Assembly: GCF_014048475.1 (NCBI RefSeq)
Contig: NZ_NWUS01000002.1
Coordinates: 310,001-374,000 of the forward strand
DNA length: 64,000 bases
Direction of reading: 5' to 3'
Origin: Bombella favorum
GTDB taxonomy: Bacteria; Pseudomonadota; Alphaproteobacteria; Acetobacterales; Acetobacteraceae
Both the position numbers and the translations under genes were made by a program. Below, one piece after another: positions 55,039 to 63,961 of this stretch. Under the pieces are notes generated by a model that saw nothing but the letters and a program-made list of their open reading frames with translations, had not been told where the DNA came from and did not search any database. How positions within the stretch are numbered: the first letter of the stretch is position 1; each line of letters opens with the position of its first letter.

Positions 55039-56748
55039 TCAATCTTCGGAAGTGCGACGACGAATAGCCGCACCCAGAATATCACCAAGAGAAGCACCAG
55101 AGTCGGAAGAACCGTACTCGCTGATCGCCTGCTTGTCTTCCTCGACCTCACGGCCACGAATCGTCAGGGACAGCTTACGGGAAGAACGATCCAGACCAAC
55201 AACCTTGGCATCGACCTTCTCACCAACAGCGAAGCGTTCCGGACGCTGCTCGCTCTTGTCACGGGCCAACTCACCACGGCGGATGAAGCCTGTCAGGACA
55301 TCATCAACCTTGACCTCAATCCCGTTGCTCTGAACAGCCGTCACAACGCAGGTGACAACATCACCCTTGTTGATGCGGTCCAGCACATCGGCAGCCGGGT
55401 CTTCCTGAAGCTGCTTGATACCCAGAGAGATACGTTCTTTCTCGGCATCCACGTCGAGAACCTTGGCCTGAACAACCTGGCCCTTCTCGTAGCGCTTCAT
55501 GACCTCTTCGCCGGCCTCATCCCAAGACAGGTCAGACATGTGAACCATGCCATCGATGTCAGCGGACAGACCAATGAACAGACCGAACTCAGTGATGTTG
55601 CGGATCTCGCCTTCGATGACAGAGCCAACCTTGTGCTCTTCAGCGAACTGCTCCCACGGATTGCGCTGAACCTGCTTCAGGCCCAGAGAAATACGGCGCT
55701 TTGCGCTGTCCACATCCAGCACCATGACTTCGACTTCCTGAGACGTAGCCACGATCTTGCCCGGATGGACGTTCTTCTTCGTCCAGGACATTTCGGAAAC
55801 GTGGACCAGACCTTCAACGCCCGGCTCCAGCTCAACGAATGCACCGTAATCCGTGATGTTGGTCACGCGGCCCGTAAAGCGGGCATTGACCGGATACTTA
55901 ACGGCCACGTTCTCCCACGGATCAGCCTCAAGCTGCTTCATGCCCAGGGAGATACGCTGTGTATCGGAGTTGAAGCGGATCACCTGCACGCGGACAGGCT
56001 GGCCGATCTGAAGAGCTTCAGACGGATGGTTGATGCGCTTCCAAGCGATGTCGGTGACATGCAGAAGACCATCAACGCCGCCGAGGTCAACGAACGCACC
56101 GTAATCGGTGATGTTCTTGACGACGCCATCAAGGATCATGCCTTCCTTCAGGCCCTGGATCAGCTCAGAACGCTGCTCAGCACGGGTCTCTTCCAGAACG
56201 GCACGACGGGACACAACGATGTTGCCACGGGCACGGTCCATCTTCAGGATCTGGAACGGCTGCGGCTGGCCCATCAGCGGCCCAACGTCACGCACGGGGC
56301 GGATATCAACCTGGCTGCCCGGCAGGAAGGCCATGGCGCCACCCAGATCAACCGTGAAGCCACCCTTCACACGACCATAAATCGTGCCGTTGACACGCTG
56401 GTTGTGTGCAAAGGCGCTCTCCAGAGCGGTCCATGCCTCTTCACGACGGGCCTTCTCGCGAGACAGCACGATGGAACCGTCACGGTCCTCGTAACGCTCG
56501 ATGAACAGTTCAAACACATCACCCGGCTTCACATCCGGGGTTGTGCCCGCAGGACCGAACTCACGCAGAGCCACGCGGCCCTCGCTCTTCAGGCCAACGT
56601 CGACAATAGCGTGATCGTCCGTCAGGCGGATGACACGACCGCGGACAACGGTACCGTCAAACGCACTGTCGCTACCCAGTGTTTCATCCAGCAGGGCAGC
56701 AAAATCTTCTTTACCGTGTTCCGGTGTATTCTGAGTGGCAGAAGCCAT
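55039..56748 (-). CDS. rpsA: 30S ribosomal protein S1
   Basis: A 569-residue S1 with six S1 (OB-fold) repeats; examples: GTVVRGRVIRLTDDHAIVDVGLKSEGRV, ILDGVVKNITDYGAFVDLGGVDGLLHVTDIAW, FTGRVTNITDYGAFVELEPGVEGLVHVSEMSW and VIEGEIRNITEFGLFIGL. It helps load mRNA on the small subunit. The start is set at ATG 56748 (MASATQNTPEHGKEDF), with GGAA upstream; longer frames to 56820 are unsupported. cmk lies upstream, about 260 bases away. Confidence 0.98.
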   Translation of the reverse strand: MASATQNTPEHGKEDFAALLDETLGSDSAFDGTVVRGRVIRLTDDHAIVDVGLKSEGRVALREFGPAGTTPDVKPGDVFELFIERYEDRDGSIVLSREKARREEAWTALESAFAHNQRVNGTIYGRVKGGFTVDLGGAMAFLPGSQVDIRPVRDVGPLMGQPQPFQILKMDRARGNIVVSRRAVLEETRAEQRSELIQGLKEGMILDGVVKNITDYGAFVDLGGVDGLLHVTDIAWKRINHPSEALQIGQPVRVQVIRFNSDTQRISLGMKQLEADPWENVAVKYPVNARFTGRVTNITDYGAFVELEPGVEGLVHVSEMSWTKKNVHPGKIVATSQEVEVMVLDVDSAKRRISLGLKQVQRNPWEQFAEEHKVGSVIEGEIRNITEFGLFIGLSADIDGMVHMSDLSWDEAGEEVMKRYEKGQVVQAKVLDVDAEKERISLGIKQLQEDPAADVLDRINKGDVVTCVVTAVQSNGIEVKVDDVLTGFIRRGELARDKSEQRPERFAVGEKVDAKVVGLDRSSRKLSLTIRGREVEEDKQAISEYGSSDSGASLGDILGAAIRRRTSED

Positions 56749-57007
56749 GTATTTCCAGCATTCCAGAGTGCCGCAGCCTATAGACCCGACACCCAGCCAT
56801 GCGCCACTTTTCAAGCCCACAACCTCTAGGGTGGATCAACAAAAAGTGCCGTCTCCTCCCAGCCCCACAGCCCGAAGCGGAAGTCATCATAAATCGTATA
56901 TCCCCTACCCTATGGCAGGGAATTCGTAATGCCGTGGGCTGTACGACATCACGCTTCCCTCACCAACACGCATAAAGGGGGAACTGTCAACAGCGAAGAT
57001 ATGAAAA

Positions 57008-57661
57008 TCAACGCCGGATGATGCCCTTTTCCTGTAGAATCTGGCAGACATGGTCCAGCACACCAGCCGCATCAAGATCGTCCGTAACGACCATCACGGC
57101 ATCCTCGGCAGGCCGCAGCGGCGCAGCCGCACGGGCAGCGTCCTGTTCATCCCGTGTATTGATGGCGGCAATCTCCTCGGCCAATCTGGCCGGATCTGTG
57201 CATGGCTGCCCATGACGCTGCTCATACCGCCGCTGCGCCCGAACCTCCGGTGAGGCCGTGATGAAGAACTTAGCCGGCGCATCCGGGAACACGACTGTGC
57301 CAATGTCACGACCATCTACTACCGCCCCACGGGCACGCCCGAAATGACGCTGCCGCTCCAGCAGGGCCGCCCGGACCTCGGGATGACGGGCCACAATGGA
57401 CGCCGCCTGATCTACCTCCGGCTCCCGCAAATCATTCCGGCGCATATCTTCCGGCACAAGCTGGCGGGCTTGTTCTGGCCCATCATGAGCTGGGTCCCCC
57501 CCCTGATCCAACACCCGACGGGCAACGGCCCGATAAAGAAGCCCCGTATCCAGATAGGGAAGCTCCAGCACCTCTGCCAACTGGCGGGCTAACGTGCCCT
57601 TCCCTGCGGCAGCGGGGCCATCAATAGCGATGACTGGATATTTTGCGCTCCGCTTGCTCAT
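57008..57661 (-). CDS. cmk: cytidylate kinase
   Basis: A 217-residue enzyme phosphorylating CMP and dCMP. Walker A AIDGPAAAGKGTLARQLAE, YLDTGLLYRAVA, VDGRDIGTVVFPDA and a lid RAQRRYEQRHG are diagnostic. Its start overlaps the aroA stop (ATGA), so the pair is co-translated. Confidence 0.97.
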   Translation of the reverse strand: MSKRSAKYPVIAIDGPAAAGKGTLARQLAEVLELPYLDTGLLYRAVARRVLDQGGDPAHDGPEQARQLVPEDMRRNDLREPEVDQAASIVARHPEVRAALLERQRHFGRARGAVVDGRDIGTVVFPDAPAKFFITASPEVRAQRRYEQRHGQPCTDPARLAEEIAAINTRDEQDAARAAAPLRPAEDAVMVVTDDLDAAGVLDHVCQILQEKGIIRR

Positions 57662-58986
57662 GGCTTCAGCCCCGCTCCGAGCGTATTCATCAGCGATACG
57701 AATCCGGGGAAGCTGGTCTCGATAAACGCTGTATCGTCAATATGAACAGGCCGTTCAGCCGCAAGCCCCAGCACGGTAGCACTCATGGCTAGACGGTGAT
57801 CCATATGGGTTTGGACCTTCCCACCACCGGGCAGGCTCGTCTGCCCTTCAATAATCAGGTCATCCCCTTCGACATGCACTTTGGCGCCATTGGCCTCCAG
57901 CAACGCTACAGTAGAGGCCAGACGGTCACTCTCCTTCACCCGCAACTCGGCAAGACCACGCAGGCGGGATGTTCCTTCCGCAAAAGCACAGGCAACGGCC
58001 AAAACCGGATATTCATCGATCATGGAAGGCACACGCACAGCGGGCACGTCCACAGCCTTAAGCCGTCCCGCACGGACATGCAGGTCTCCGATAACCTCGC
58101 CGCCCTCGGTCCGCTCATCACGAAGCTCAAGGGAGGCCCCCATTTCCTTCAATGTCTTGAAAAGACCCGTCCGCAATGGATTCTGCCCCACAGCCTCTAC
58201 AACAATCTCCGAACCCGGCACGAGCAGAGCCGCCACAACTGGGAAAGCCGCTGATGATGGATCCCCTGGTACCAGCACATCCTGCGCCACAAGACGGGCC
58301 GGGCCTTTCAGCGTGATGCGACGCCCAGCCTCGGGCAGCTCTTCAACCTTCACCTCTGTACCGAAATGGCGCAGCATATTTTCAGTATGATCACGGGTTG
58401 GGGCAGGTTCTTCTACCACCGTTTCGCCTTCACAATTCAGGCCAGCCAGCAGAATAGCCGACTTAACCTGTGCTGACGCCACCGGAAGACAATAATGCAA
58501 CGGCTTACCCTTACCCGTGCCCTCTACGGCCATAGGCAGTTTATGTCCTGCACGTGTAACGAATCGTGCCCCTGTCTTGCTCAGCGGTACACTGACCCGC
58601 CCCATCGGACGACCACGCAGAGAGGCATCCCCCGTCATGATGCTCATAAAAGGATGAGTCGCCAGAACACCGCTCAGCAAACGGGCTGCCGTGCCGGAAT
58701 TACCCATATCCAGCACATCAGCAGGCTCTTGCAGCCCATTTACACCGCAGCCATCCACAATCCAGCGGCCATCCTTCTGCACGACCTTCGCCCCAAGGGC
58801 ACGCATGGCCTCTGCCGTACGCAGAACATCCTCACCTTCTAGCAGGCCGGAAATATGAGTCCGCCCCTCTGCAAGGGCAGCAAACATCAACGCACGATGG
58901 CTTATGGATTTATCTCCGGGAACACGGATCCGCCCGGCCAGCCCAGCTGGGGCGGAGGAGACGGTCAAAGGACGCTGTGCTGTCAT
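57658..58986 (-). CDS. aroA: 3-phosphoshikimate 1-carboxyvinyltransferase (EPSP synthase)
   Basis: A 442-residue enzyme. Motifs: RVPGDKSISHRALMFAALAEG, DMGNSGTAARLLSG, GDASLRGRPMGRV, VPGDPSSAAFPVVAAL and RVKESDRLA. It joins PEP to shikimate-3-phosphate in the chorismate route. It heads the aroA-cmk(-rpsA) cluster and is divergent from the FYDLN gene, the usual alphaproteobacterial order. Confidence 0.97.
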   Translation of the reverse strand: MTAQRPLTVSSAPAGLAGRIRVPGDKSISHRALMFAALAEGRTHISGLLEGEDVLRTAEAMRALGAKVVQKDGRWIVDGCGVNGLQEPADVLDMGNSGTAARLLSGVLATHPFMSIMTGDASLRGRPMGRVSVPLSKTGARFVTRAGHKLPMAVEGTGKGKPLHYCLPVASAQVKSAILLAGLNCEGETVVEEPAPTRDHTENMLRHFGTEVKVEELPEAGRRITLKGPARLVAQDVLVPGDPSSAAFPVVAALLVPGSEIVVEAVGQNPLRTGLFKTLKEMGASLELRDERTEGGEVIGDLHVRAGRLKAVDVPAVRVPSMIDEYPVLAVACAFAEGTSRLRGLAELRVKESDRLASTVALLEANGAKVHVEGDDLIIEGQTSLPGGGKVQTHMDHRLAMSATVLGLAAERPVHIDDTAFIETSFPGFVSLMNTLGAGLKP

Positions 58987-59209
58987 AATCCTGCTTCACA
59001 TCATCAAGGGTAAGATCATACAATTAGGCCAGACTACTCCATTCATCTGGAAAAGTCTGTCCCCTTCATGTCGCAATTCTGCCGATAGGAACGCGCCATG
59101 CAGAGGGGCTTCCCCCCGCTACCACCACACAGAGAAATATTTGACAGCGGGGCATTTCAGTGGCATGGCCCAGACACTTCTATTCTGTGGCAATATGGGC
59201 TCCAACATT

Positions 59210-59527
59210 ATGGCAAAACCAGAACTCGGTCTGAAACGGACATGCGTTGACTGTAATGCACGCTTCTATGATCTCAACCGCGTACCGGCTGTCTGCCCGA
59301 AATGTGGGACAACCCAGCCAACCAATCTTTCCCGTCTGAAGAAAGAAGACGAGCTCGCTGACGAGAAAGACAAGAATCTCGCTCAGGAAGAGCATGAGGA
59401 TGATATGGACATTGATACCGGTGATGACGATGATGTCATCTCCGATGACAATGATCTGGATGATGATGACGATATCAGTCAGGACATCGAAGTCTCGACC
59501 GACAAAGATGACCGGGACGATTCATAA
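59210..59527 (+). CDS. FYDLN-type acidic zinc-ribbon protein (TIGR02300 family)
   Basis: A 105-residue protein: the N-terminus MAKPELGLKRTCVDCNARFYDLNRVPAVCPKCG is the FYDLN_acid signature, with a zinc ribbon CVDC...CPKC, and a C-terminal tail almost entirely Asp/Glu (residues 55-105). The function is unknown. It is next to aroA, as usual in alphaproteobacteria. ATG 59210 is weakly supported by a ribosome site; an ATG at 59195 is in frame. A terminator follows at 59587. Confidence 0.92.
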   Translation: MAKPELGLKRTCVDCNARFYDLNRVPAVCPKCGTTQPTNLSRLKKEDELADEKDKNLAQEEHEDDMDIDTGDDDDVISDDNDLDDDDDISQDIEVSTDKDDRDDS

Positions 59528-59586
59528 GGGCCGTCCCCCTTTGTATGGAGTGACCCGCTTTCGGCAGGGCTCCTCCCCTCGCAGGA

Positions 59587-59614
59587 GCCGCATCCTTCCC
59601 TGGATGCGGCTTTT
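59587..59614 (+). terminator. terminator after the FYDLN gene, overlapping the next start
   Basis: GCCGCATCC (59587-59595) pairs with GGATGCGGC (59602-59610), six-base loop, followed by TTTT. The ATG of the next exported protein (59604) lies within the second arm. Confidence 0.85.
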
Positions 59615-60224
59615 CTGTATGACGGGCCTTTTACTAGCCAGCACAACAGCGCAAGCCCACAGCGGGCAGGCTAGCCCTCACGACATCACACCCCGCCCCT
59701 CCACACCGGCAGCCCTTGCTCATGAGCTAGGGCAGCGGGACAGTGCTACCGCCGCCCTACAGCAGCATTGCTCCCTCCCCATCACGGCCAGCCTGCTCGA
59801 CAAACATGCATCACCTGCCCTGCAACGAGATGCCCAACAGGCCTTACAGGTGCCTCCCACGGCACGACTGGAATCCCGGCACGTTCAGCTCCTTTGCGGC
59901 CCACAAATACGATCGGAAGCATGGAACCTATACCTGCCCGATCGTCTGACACCACAAGCCCGCCACCTATTGGCCAGCACGCACGTACCGTTCGGAAAGG
60001 CCATTGGAGAGACAAATTTCATCCGCCAGCGGCTAGGTAGCCATTTCACCGATCTACCCCCCGGCATTGGCCTAGAAAATCGGGCCATCCTCCGCCGCAG
60101 GACAGATAAACAAGGTTTTGCCTATCTGATTGAGCGTTATACGGCTGCCGCTCTGGATGTTAGGAAGCCGCAGGCGACCAGTTCAAATGCTGACCACCGT
60201 CAGGAGCCAGCATCTGGCCCGTAA
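59604..60224 (+). CDS. exported protein with chorismate-lyase-like region
   Basis: About 206 residues. A short signal peptide (MRLFCMTGLLLASTTAQA) is followed by a region with RHVQLLCGPQIRSEAWNLYLP, HVPFGKAI and RRRTDKQGFAYLIERYTAAAL, resembling the UbiC/chorismate-lyase fold (RxVxLxxxG, RRS, ExFLPA). The catalytic residues are not clearly the same and export would be odd for UbiC, so function is open. The start is uncertain: 59604 lies in the terminator stem; GTG 59550 is an alternative. The 3' end overlaps the convergent SDR by 65 bases. Confidence 0.5.
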   Translation: MRLFCMTGLLLASTTAQAHSGQASPHDITPRPSTPAALAHELGQRDSATAALQQHCSLPITASLLDKHASPALQRDAQQALQVPPTARLESRHVQLLCGPQIRSEAWNLYLPDRLTPQARHLLASTHVPFGKAIGETNFIRQRLGSHFTDLPPGIGLENRAILRRRTDKQGFAYLIERYTAAALDVRKPQATSSNADHRQEPASGP

Positions 60225-60912
60225 TAGAAGGCAGCATCAGAAACATGCGGGCAATGGCAGCAATCTCATCCGGGGAAGCTCCCCGTTGAAGAGGCGTACT
60301 GCGGCACATACTCTCGAAATGCTCCAAAGACTGCCCCTCTGCAGGCAAGACCGGCCCCGGCCCAATGGCATTAACCCTAATGCGCGGTGCCATCCCCAAC
60401 GCCATGCTACGGGTCAGGCTCCATAAAGCGGAACGGGAGACGGTATAGCTGACGAAATGGGGCGTCAGATTCCAGACACGCTGGTCCAACATATTGATGA
60501 TCAGCCCCTCAGCACCTTCTGGCAGAGATTTGGCCACGGCCTGAGAGAGAACGAACGGGGCCCGGAGGTTTGGCTCCATATGCGCATCCCAGCTTTGGCG
60601 GGTCACGCCGCCCAGCTCGTCCCGTTCAAAAACAGATGCGTTATTAATGAGAACACCGACCGGCCCCAGCTGCGCCTCAACCTCGGCCAGCATGGGCAGC
60701 AGAGCCGTTTCCTCGGCCAGATCAGCCTGCACGACACAGCCACGGCCCCCAATATGCTTCAACAAAGCCTCGGCTTCATCACGGCTACGGCGGCAATGGA
60801 TAGCAACGGCAAACCCTTCACGGGCCAACATCTCCACCATAGCACGGCCAAGACGACGTGCCCCGCCTGTCACCAACGCAACACGGGGCATATGAGGCGA
60901 CAGACCAACCAT
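60160..60912 (-). CDS. short-chain dehydrogenase/reductase with altered catalytic Lys
   Basis: A 250-residue SDR: TGGARRLG at the NAD(P) site (the TGxxxRLG form of pteridine reductase-like/FolM SDRs), NNAS, and C-terminal GPGPVLP and FLMLPSITGQML. The catalytic tetrad should be YxxxK, but the sequence is YTVSR (Tyr156, Arg160; codon CGT), so the lysine is replaced. It may be inactive, altered, or tolerate Arg. It follows recR with stop and ATG two bases apart. Pterin reduction is a guess. Confidence 0.85.
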   Translation of the reverse strand: MVGLSPHMPRVALVTGGARRLGRAMVEMLAREGFAVAIHCRRSRDEAEALLKHIGGRGCVVQADLAEETALLPMLAEVEAQLGPVGVLINNASVFERDELGGVTRQSWDAHMEPNLRAPFVLSQAVAKSLPEGAEGLIINMLDQRVWNLTPHFVSYTVSRSALWSLTRSMALGMAPRIRVNAIGPGPVLPAEGQSLEHFESMCRSTPLQRGASPDEIAAIARMFLMLPSITGQMLAPDGGQHLNWSPAAS

Positions 60913-60914
60913 GC

Positions 60915-61511
60915 TTACAGAACCTTTCTGGACGAGAGGGCCGCCGCCAATGTGCCTTCATCTAGCACATCCAGCGCACCCCCCATCGGGACACCATGCC
61001 CCAGACGGCTTACTGCTACCCCATATGGGGCCAGCTTTTCCTGTAGCCAATGGGCTGTGGTCGCACCCTCTACCGTGGCACCAAGAGCAAGAATGACTTC
61101 CTCTACTCCACCGGCCTGAATACGCTCCATAAGACCCGTCAGATTGAGATCATCCGGCCCACAACCAGAAAGAGCGGACAAGACACCGCCTAACACTTGA
61201 TACCGCCCCCGGTGCATCCCGGCCCGCTCCAACGCCCAAAGATCACCCACGCTCTCCACCACACAAATGACAGAGGAATCACGCTGGGGGTCTGCACAAA
61301 GGGAACAAGGTGTGCAGCTATCCAAATTGCCGCACTGCGGGCAGGTATGGATCGCCCTTGCTGCCTCCTGCATGGCGTTTATCAGAGGCTGAAGGCGTGT
61401 TTCTGGGGCCTGCAACAGAGCCAGAGCCGCCCGGCGGGCCGAGCGAGGACCAAGACCGGGCAGGCGGGCCAGACGAGACATCAGGGCTTCAATTTCAGGG
61501 CTTATGCGCAC
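60915..61511 (-). CDS. recR: recombination protein RecR
   Basis: A 198-residue RecR: LPGLGPRSARRAALALL (helix-hairpin-helix), zinc finger CPQCGNLDSCTPCSLCADP, and TOPRIM domain ICVVESVGDLWALERAG with GRYQVLGGVLS. It acts with RecFO at gaps. It is in the usual dnaX-ybaB-recR order, 26 bases after ybaB. Confidence 0.97.
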   Translation of the reverse strand: MRISPEIEALMSRLARLPGLGPRSARRAALALLQAPETRLQPLINAMQEAARAIHTCPQCGNLDSCTPCSLCADPQRDSSVICVVESVGDLWALERAGMHRGRYQVLGGVLSALSGCGPDDLNLTGLMERIQAGGVEEVILALGATVEGATTAHWLQEKLAPYGVAVSRLGHGVPMGGALDVLDEGTLAAALSSRKVL

Positions 61512-61537
61512 GTCGGACCCCTATCTCCTTGTCCTCT

Positions 61538-61861
61538 TCAGAAAGGCATATCCATGCCCGGCGGCAACTGTAGGCCACCAGTGACTTTCTTCATCTCTTC
61601 CTTACTAATCGCTTCTGTCTTTTTGCGGGCATCCGCAAAGGCAGCCAGAATCAAATCCTGCAAAGTTTCCATATCCTCTGGATCGGCCAACTTAGGATCA
61701 ATGGTGATACCGGTCAGCACGCCCTTGCCTGTCAGTGTCAGCCGTACAAGCCCGTTGCCAGCTTCGCCATCAACCTTCATGGATTCCAGCGCAGCCTGAG
61801 CCTCTTTCATGCGGGCCTGCATCTGTGTGGCCTGCTTCATCATACCGGCAAGATTCTTCAT
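61538..61861 (-). CDS. YbaB/EbfC nucleoid-associated protein
   Basis: A 107-residue protein with [26 protein letters not shown] coiled-coil start, [18 protein letters not shown] and a Met/Pro-rich C-terminus. It binds DNA as a homodimer. It lies between dnaX and recR (55 and 26 bases), the standard arrangement. Confidence 0.95.
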   Translation of the reverse strand: MKNLAGMMKQATQMQARMKEAQAALESMKVDGEAGNGLVRLTLTGKGVLTGITIDPKLADPEDMETLQDLILAAFADARKKTEAISKEEMKKVTGGLQLPPGMDMPF

Positions 61862-61915
61862 TGTGTCACTCCTTAGTTACAGGGCTAAACTAGGGCCGTA
61901 GTCAGCCTCTGGGGG

Positions 61916-63961
61916 TCAGTAAAAATCATCCTCATCAGGATAATCAGCATCCAACGGGGCAAATTCCAAATAAGCGGGAACATCCTCGCCCAGCGGGACG
62001 ACGGTTTCCGGCGGGAGGCCGTAATCATCCAGTGTATGATCCCTCACCTCACCAATCTGCGCCTTTGGGAAATGCCGCATGATGGCTTGAACGAGAGGAT
62101 GCTGCTTGGCCTTATCCTTATATAAGGCAACAACCTCCGCCCCTTGCTCATCCAACGTGGGTTCCCCCTGCTCATCGGAGGCAATAACCTGCCAGCAACC
62201 GGGATACAGCCCATCCAGCAGGTCTGTAAGAGACCGGAAGGTCTGCCGCTTCTGCTCCTCATCCGCCTCGGCAATCCGCAGTACAAGCCTCGGTGGGGCA
62301 AACTCCACGAGGTGCCCCAAATGCCGCAAGGTCCCATGCAGGCGGGCCGCTTTCTGCTGCCGCACGAGAGCAACCAGCTCCCGCCAGCTACGAGGGATAG
62401 GCGGGATCGTATCATTCTGCTCGTCAGACTTCTGCGCAACAGGCGTCCCATTCTCTGTAGCCAGACGAAGAGGGCTAGGCGGAGGGGTTTCCTGAACCGG
62501 CTCCGGCTGGGATTTCAGAACCGTGCTACCTTGCCTGACCGGCCCACTCCCCTGTGGGGACACCGAAGCTGATGGCCCAGCCCCCGGGCCAGTACCGCCG
62601 GAAGGGGCCGATACGGTTCGGGACGATACAGAAGCCGTCTTTTCTGAGCCTCCCACTATAGGTGCCTGTGAAGACGGACCTCCAAGAGCTGGGCCGCCCC
62701 CGGTAGTAGAGATATCCCCACCAGATGGAGCCTCTTGAAGTTGGCGAATCAACTTATCTGGCGTCGGCAACATACTGGCATGACAAAGACGGATCAGCAC
62801 CATCTCAGCAGCTTGACGCCTGTCTGGGGCCATTTCCACCTCGGCCACCCCTTTCAGAAGCAGCTGCCATGCCCGCCCCAGAACCGTAACACCAACATGG
62901 TCTACAATCGCCCCGCCACGGACACGCTCCATTTCTGGCAGCTCCCCCCCGTCCCGCAACTCAGGCAAAGCCTTAATGCGGGAGAGGAGATGAAGCACGT
63001 CCATCAGGTCCATCAGCAGCTCGCCTAGGTCCGCACCACGAGCATAAGCCTGCCCGGCTATCTTCAACACATCAGCAACCTGCCCATGGAGGGCCGCCTC
63101 CAACAAGTCGAACACCATGCCACGATCCGCCAGCCCTAGCATGTCTGCTACGCTGGCCGTATCGGAAGCACCTTGTGCAATAGCTTGATCCAGCAGAGAC
63201 AATCCATCACGCACGGACCCATCCGCCGCCCGAGCGATAAGAGCCAGTGCCCCCTCTTCCAGCTCGGCCCCTTCTTTACGGGCAATACGGGCAAAATGCT
63301 CGGCCAGCATAGTCTGCGGCACACGCCGGAGGTCGAAACGCTGGCAGCGGGACAGCACCGTGACAGGGACCTTCCGCAGTTCAGTCGTGGCAAAGATAAA
63401 AGTGACCTGTGCAGGTGGCTCTTCCAGAGTTTTCAGCAACGCATTGAAGGCATTGCGGGACAGCATATGCACTTCGTCAATCACGAAGACTTTCATGCGG
63501 GCCTGCATAGGCCGGAAACGGGATGCCTCGATGATCTCCCGGACGTCATCCACACCAGTACGGGAGGCGGCATCCATCTCCAGCACGTCGGGATGGCGGT
63601 CTGCCAGAATCGCCGTACAGTTAGGGCAGACGCCGCATGGATCGGCTGTTGGGCCCCCTTTGCCATCAACCCCGGTACAATTCAGAGCTCGGGCAATAAT
63701 GCGAGCTGTGGTGGTCTTTCCTACACCCCGTACACCTGTCAGCATAAAGGCATGAGCCACACGCCCCACAGCAAAGGCACGGCGAAGGATACGGACCAGC
63801 CCTTCTTGCCCGATCAGATCATCAAATGTTCGAGGACGATATTTACGAGCAAGAACGCAGTAAGGTGTTCCACTCTTTGAAGGCTCTACCTCTGCCGGGG
63901 GTTCGTCAGAGAAAAAACCGGCTCCGCCTTCAGGAGGGAGGGGAATATCTTCTTCACTCAC
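61916..63961 (-). CDS. dnaX: DNA polymerase III subunits gamma/tau
   Basis: A 681-residue clamp-loader ATPase: Walker A GVRGVGKTTTARI, zinc module CGVCPNC, Walker B VFVIDEVHMLS, sensor FIFATTELRKVPVTVLSRCQRFDLRR, then a Pro/Gly/Ser-rich linker (about 395-490) and a tau-type C-terminal domain (VALVRQQKAARLHGTLRHLGHLV). GTG start at 63961; a GGGAGG site lies upstream. It heads dnaX-ybaB-recR. I saw no clear slippery frameshift site. Confidence 0.97.
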   Translation of the reverse strand: MSEEDIPLPPEGGAGFFSDEPPAEVEPSKSGTPYCVLARKYRPRTFDDLIGQEGLVRILRRAFAVGRVAHAFMLTGVRGVGKTTTARIIARALNCTGVDGKGGPTADPCGVCPNCTAILADRHPDVLEMDAASRTGVDDVREIIEASRFRPMQARMKVFVIDEVHMLSRNAFNALLKTLEEPPAQVTFIFATTELRKVPVTVLSRCQRFDLRRVPQTMLAEHFARIARKEGAELEEGALALIARAADGSVRDGLSLLDQAIAQGASDTASVADMLGLADRGMVFDLLEAALHGQVADVLKIAGQAYARGADLGELLMDLMDVLHLLSRIKALPELRDGGELPEMERVRGGAIVDHVGVTVLGRAWQLLLKGVAEVEMAPDRRQAAEMVLIRLCHASMLPTPDKLIRQLQEAPSGGDISTTGGGPALGGPSSQAPIVGGSEKTASVSSRTVSAPSGGTGPGAGPSASVSPQGSGPVRQGSTVLKSQPEPVQETPPPSPLRLATENGTPVAQKSDEQNDTIPPIPRSWRELVALVRQQKAARLHGTLRHLGHLVEFAPPRLVLRIAEADEEQKRQTFRSLTDLLDGLYPGCWQVIASDEQGEPTLDEQGAEVVALYKDKAKQHPLVQAIMRHFPKAQIGEVRDHTLDDYGLPPETVVPLGEDVPAYLEFAPLDADYPDEDDFY

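Noticed and set aside
55540-56829. 429-codon plus-strand ORF opposite rpsA
   Set aside because: It is fully antisense to rpsA, a highly conserved gene, and has no family features; it reflects codon bias of the true strand.
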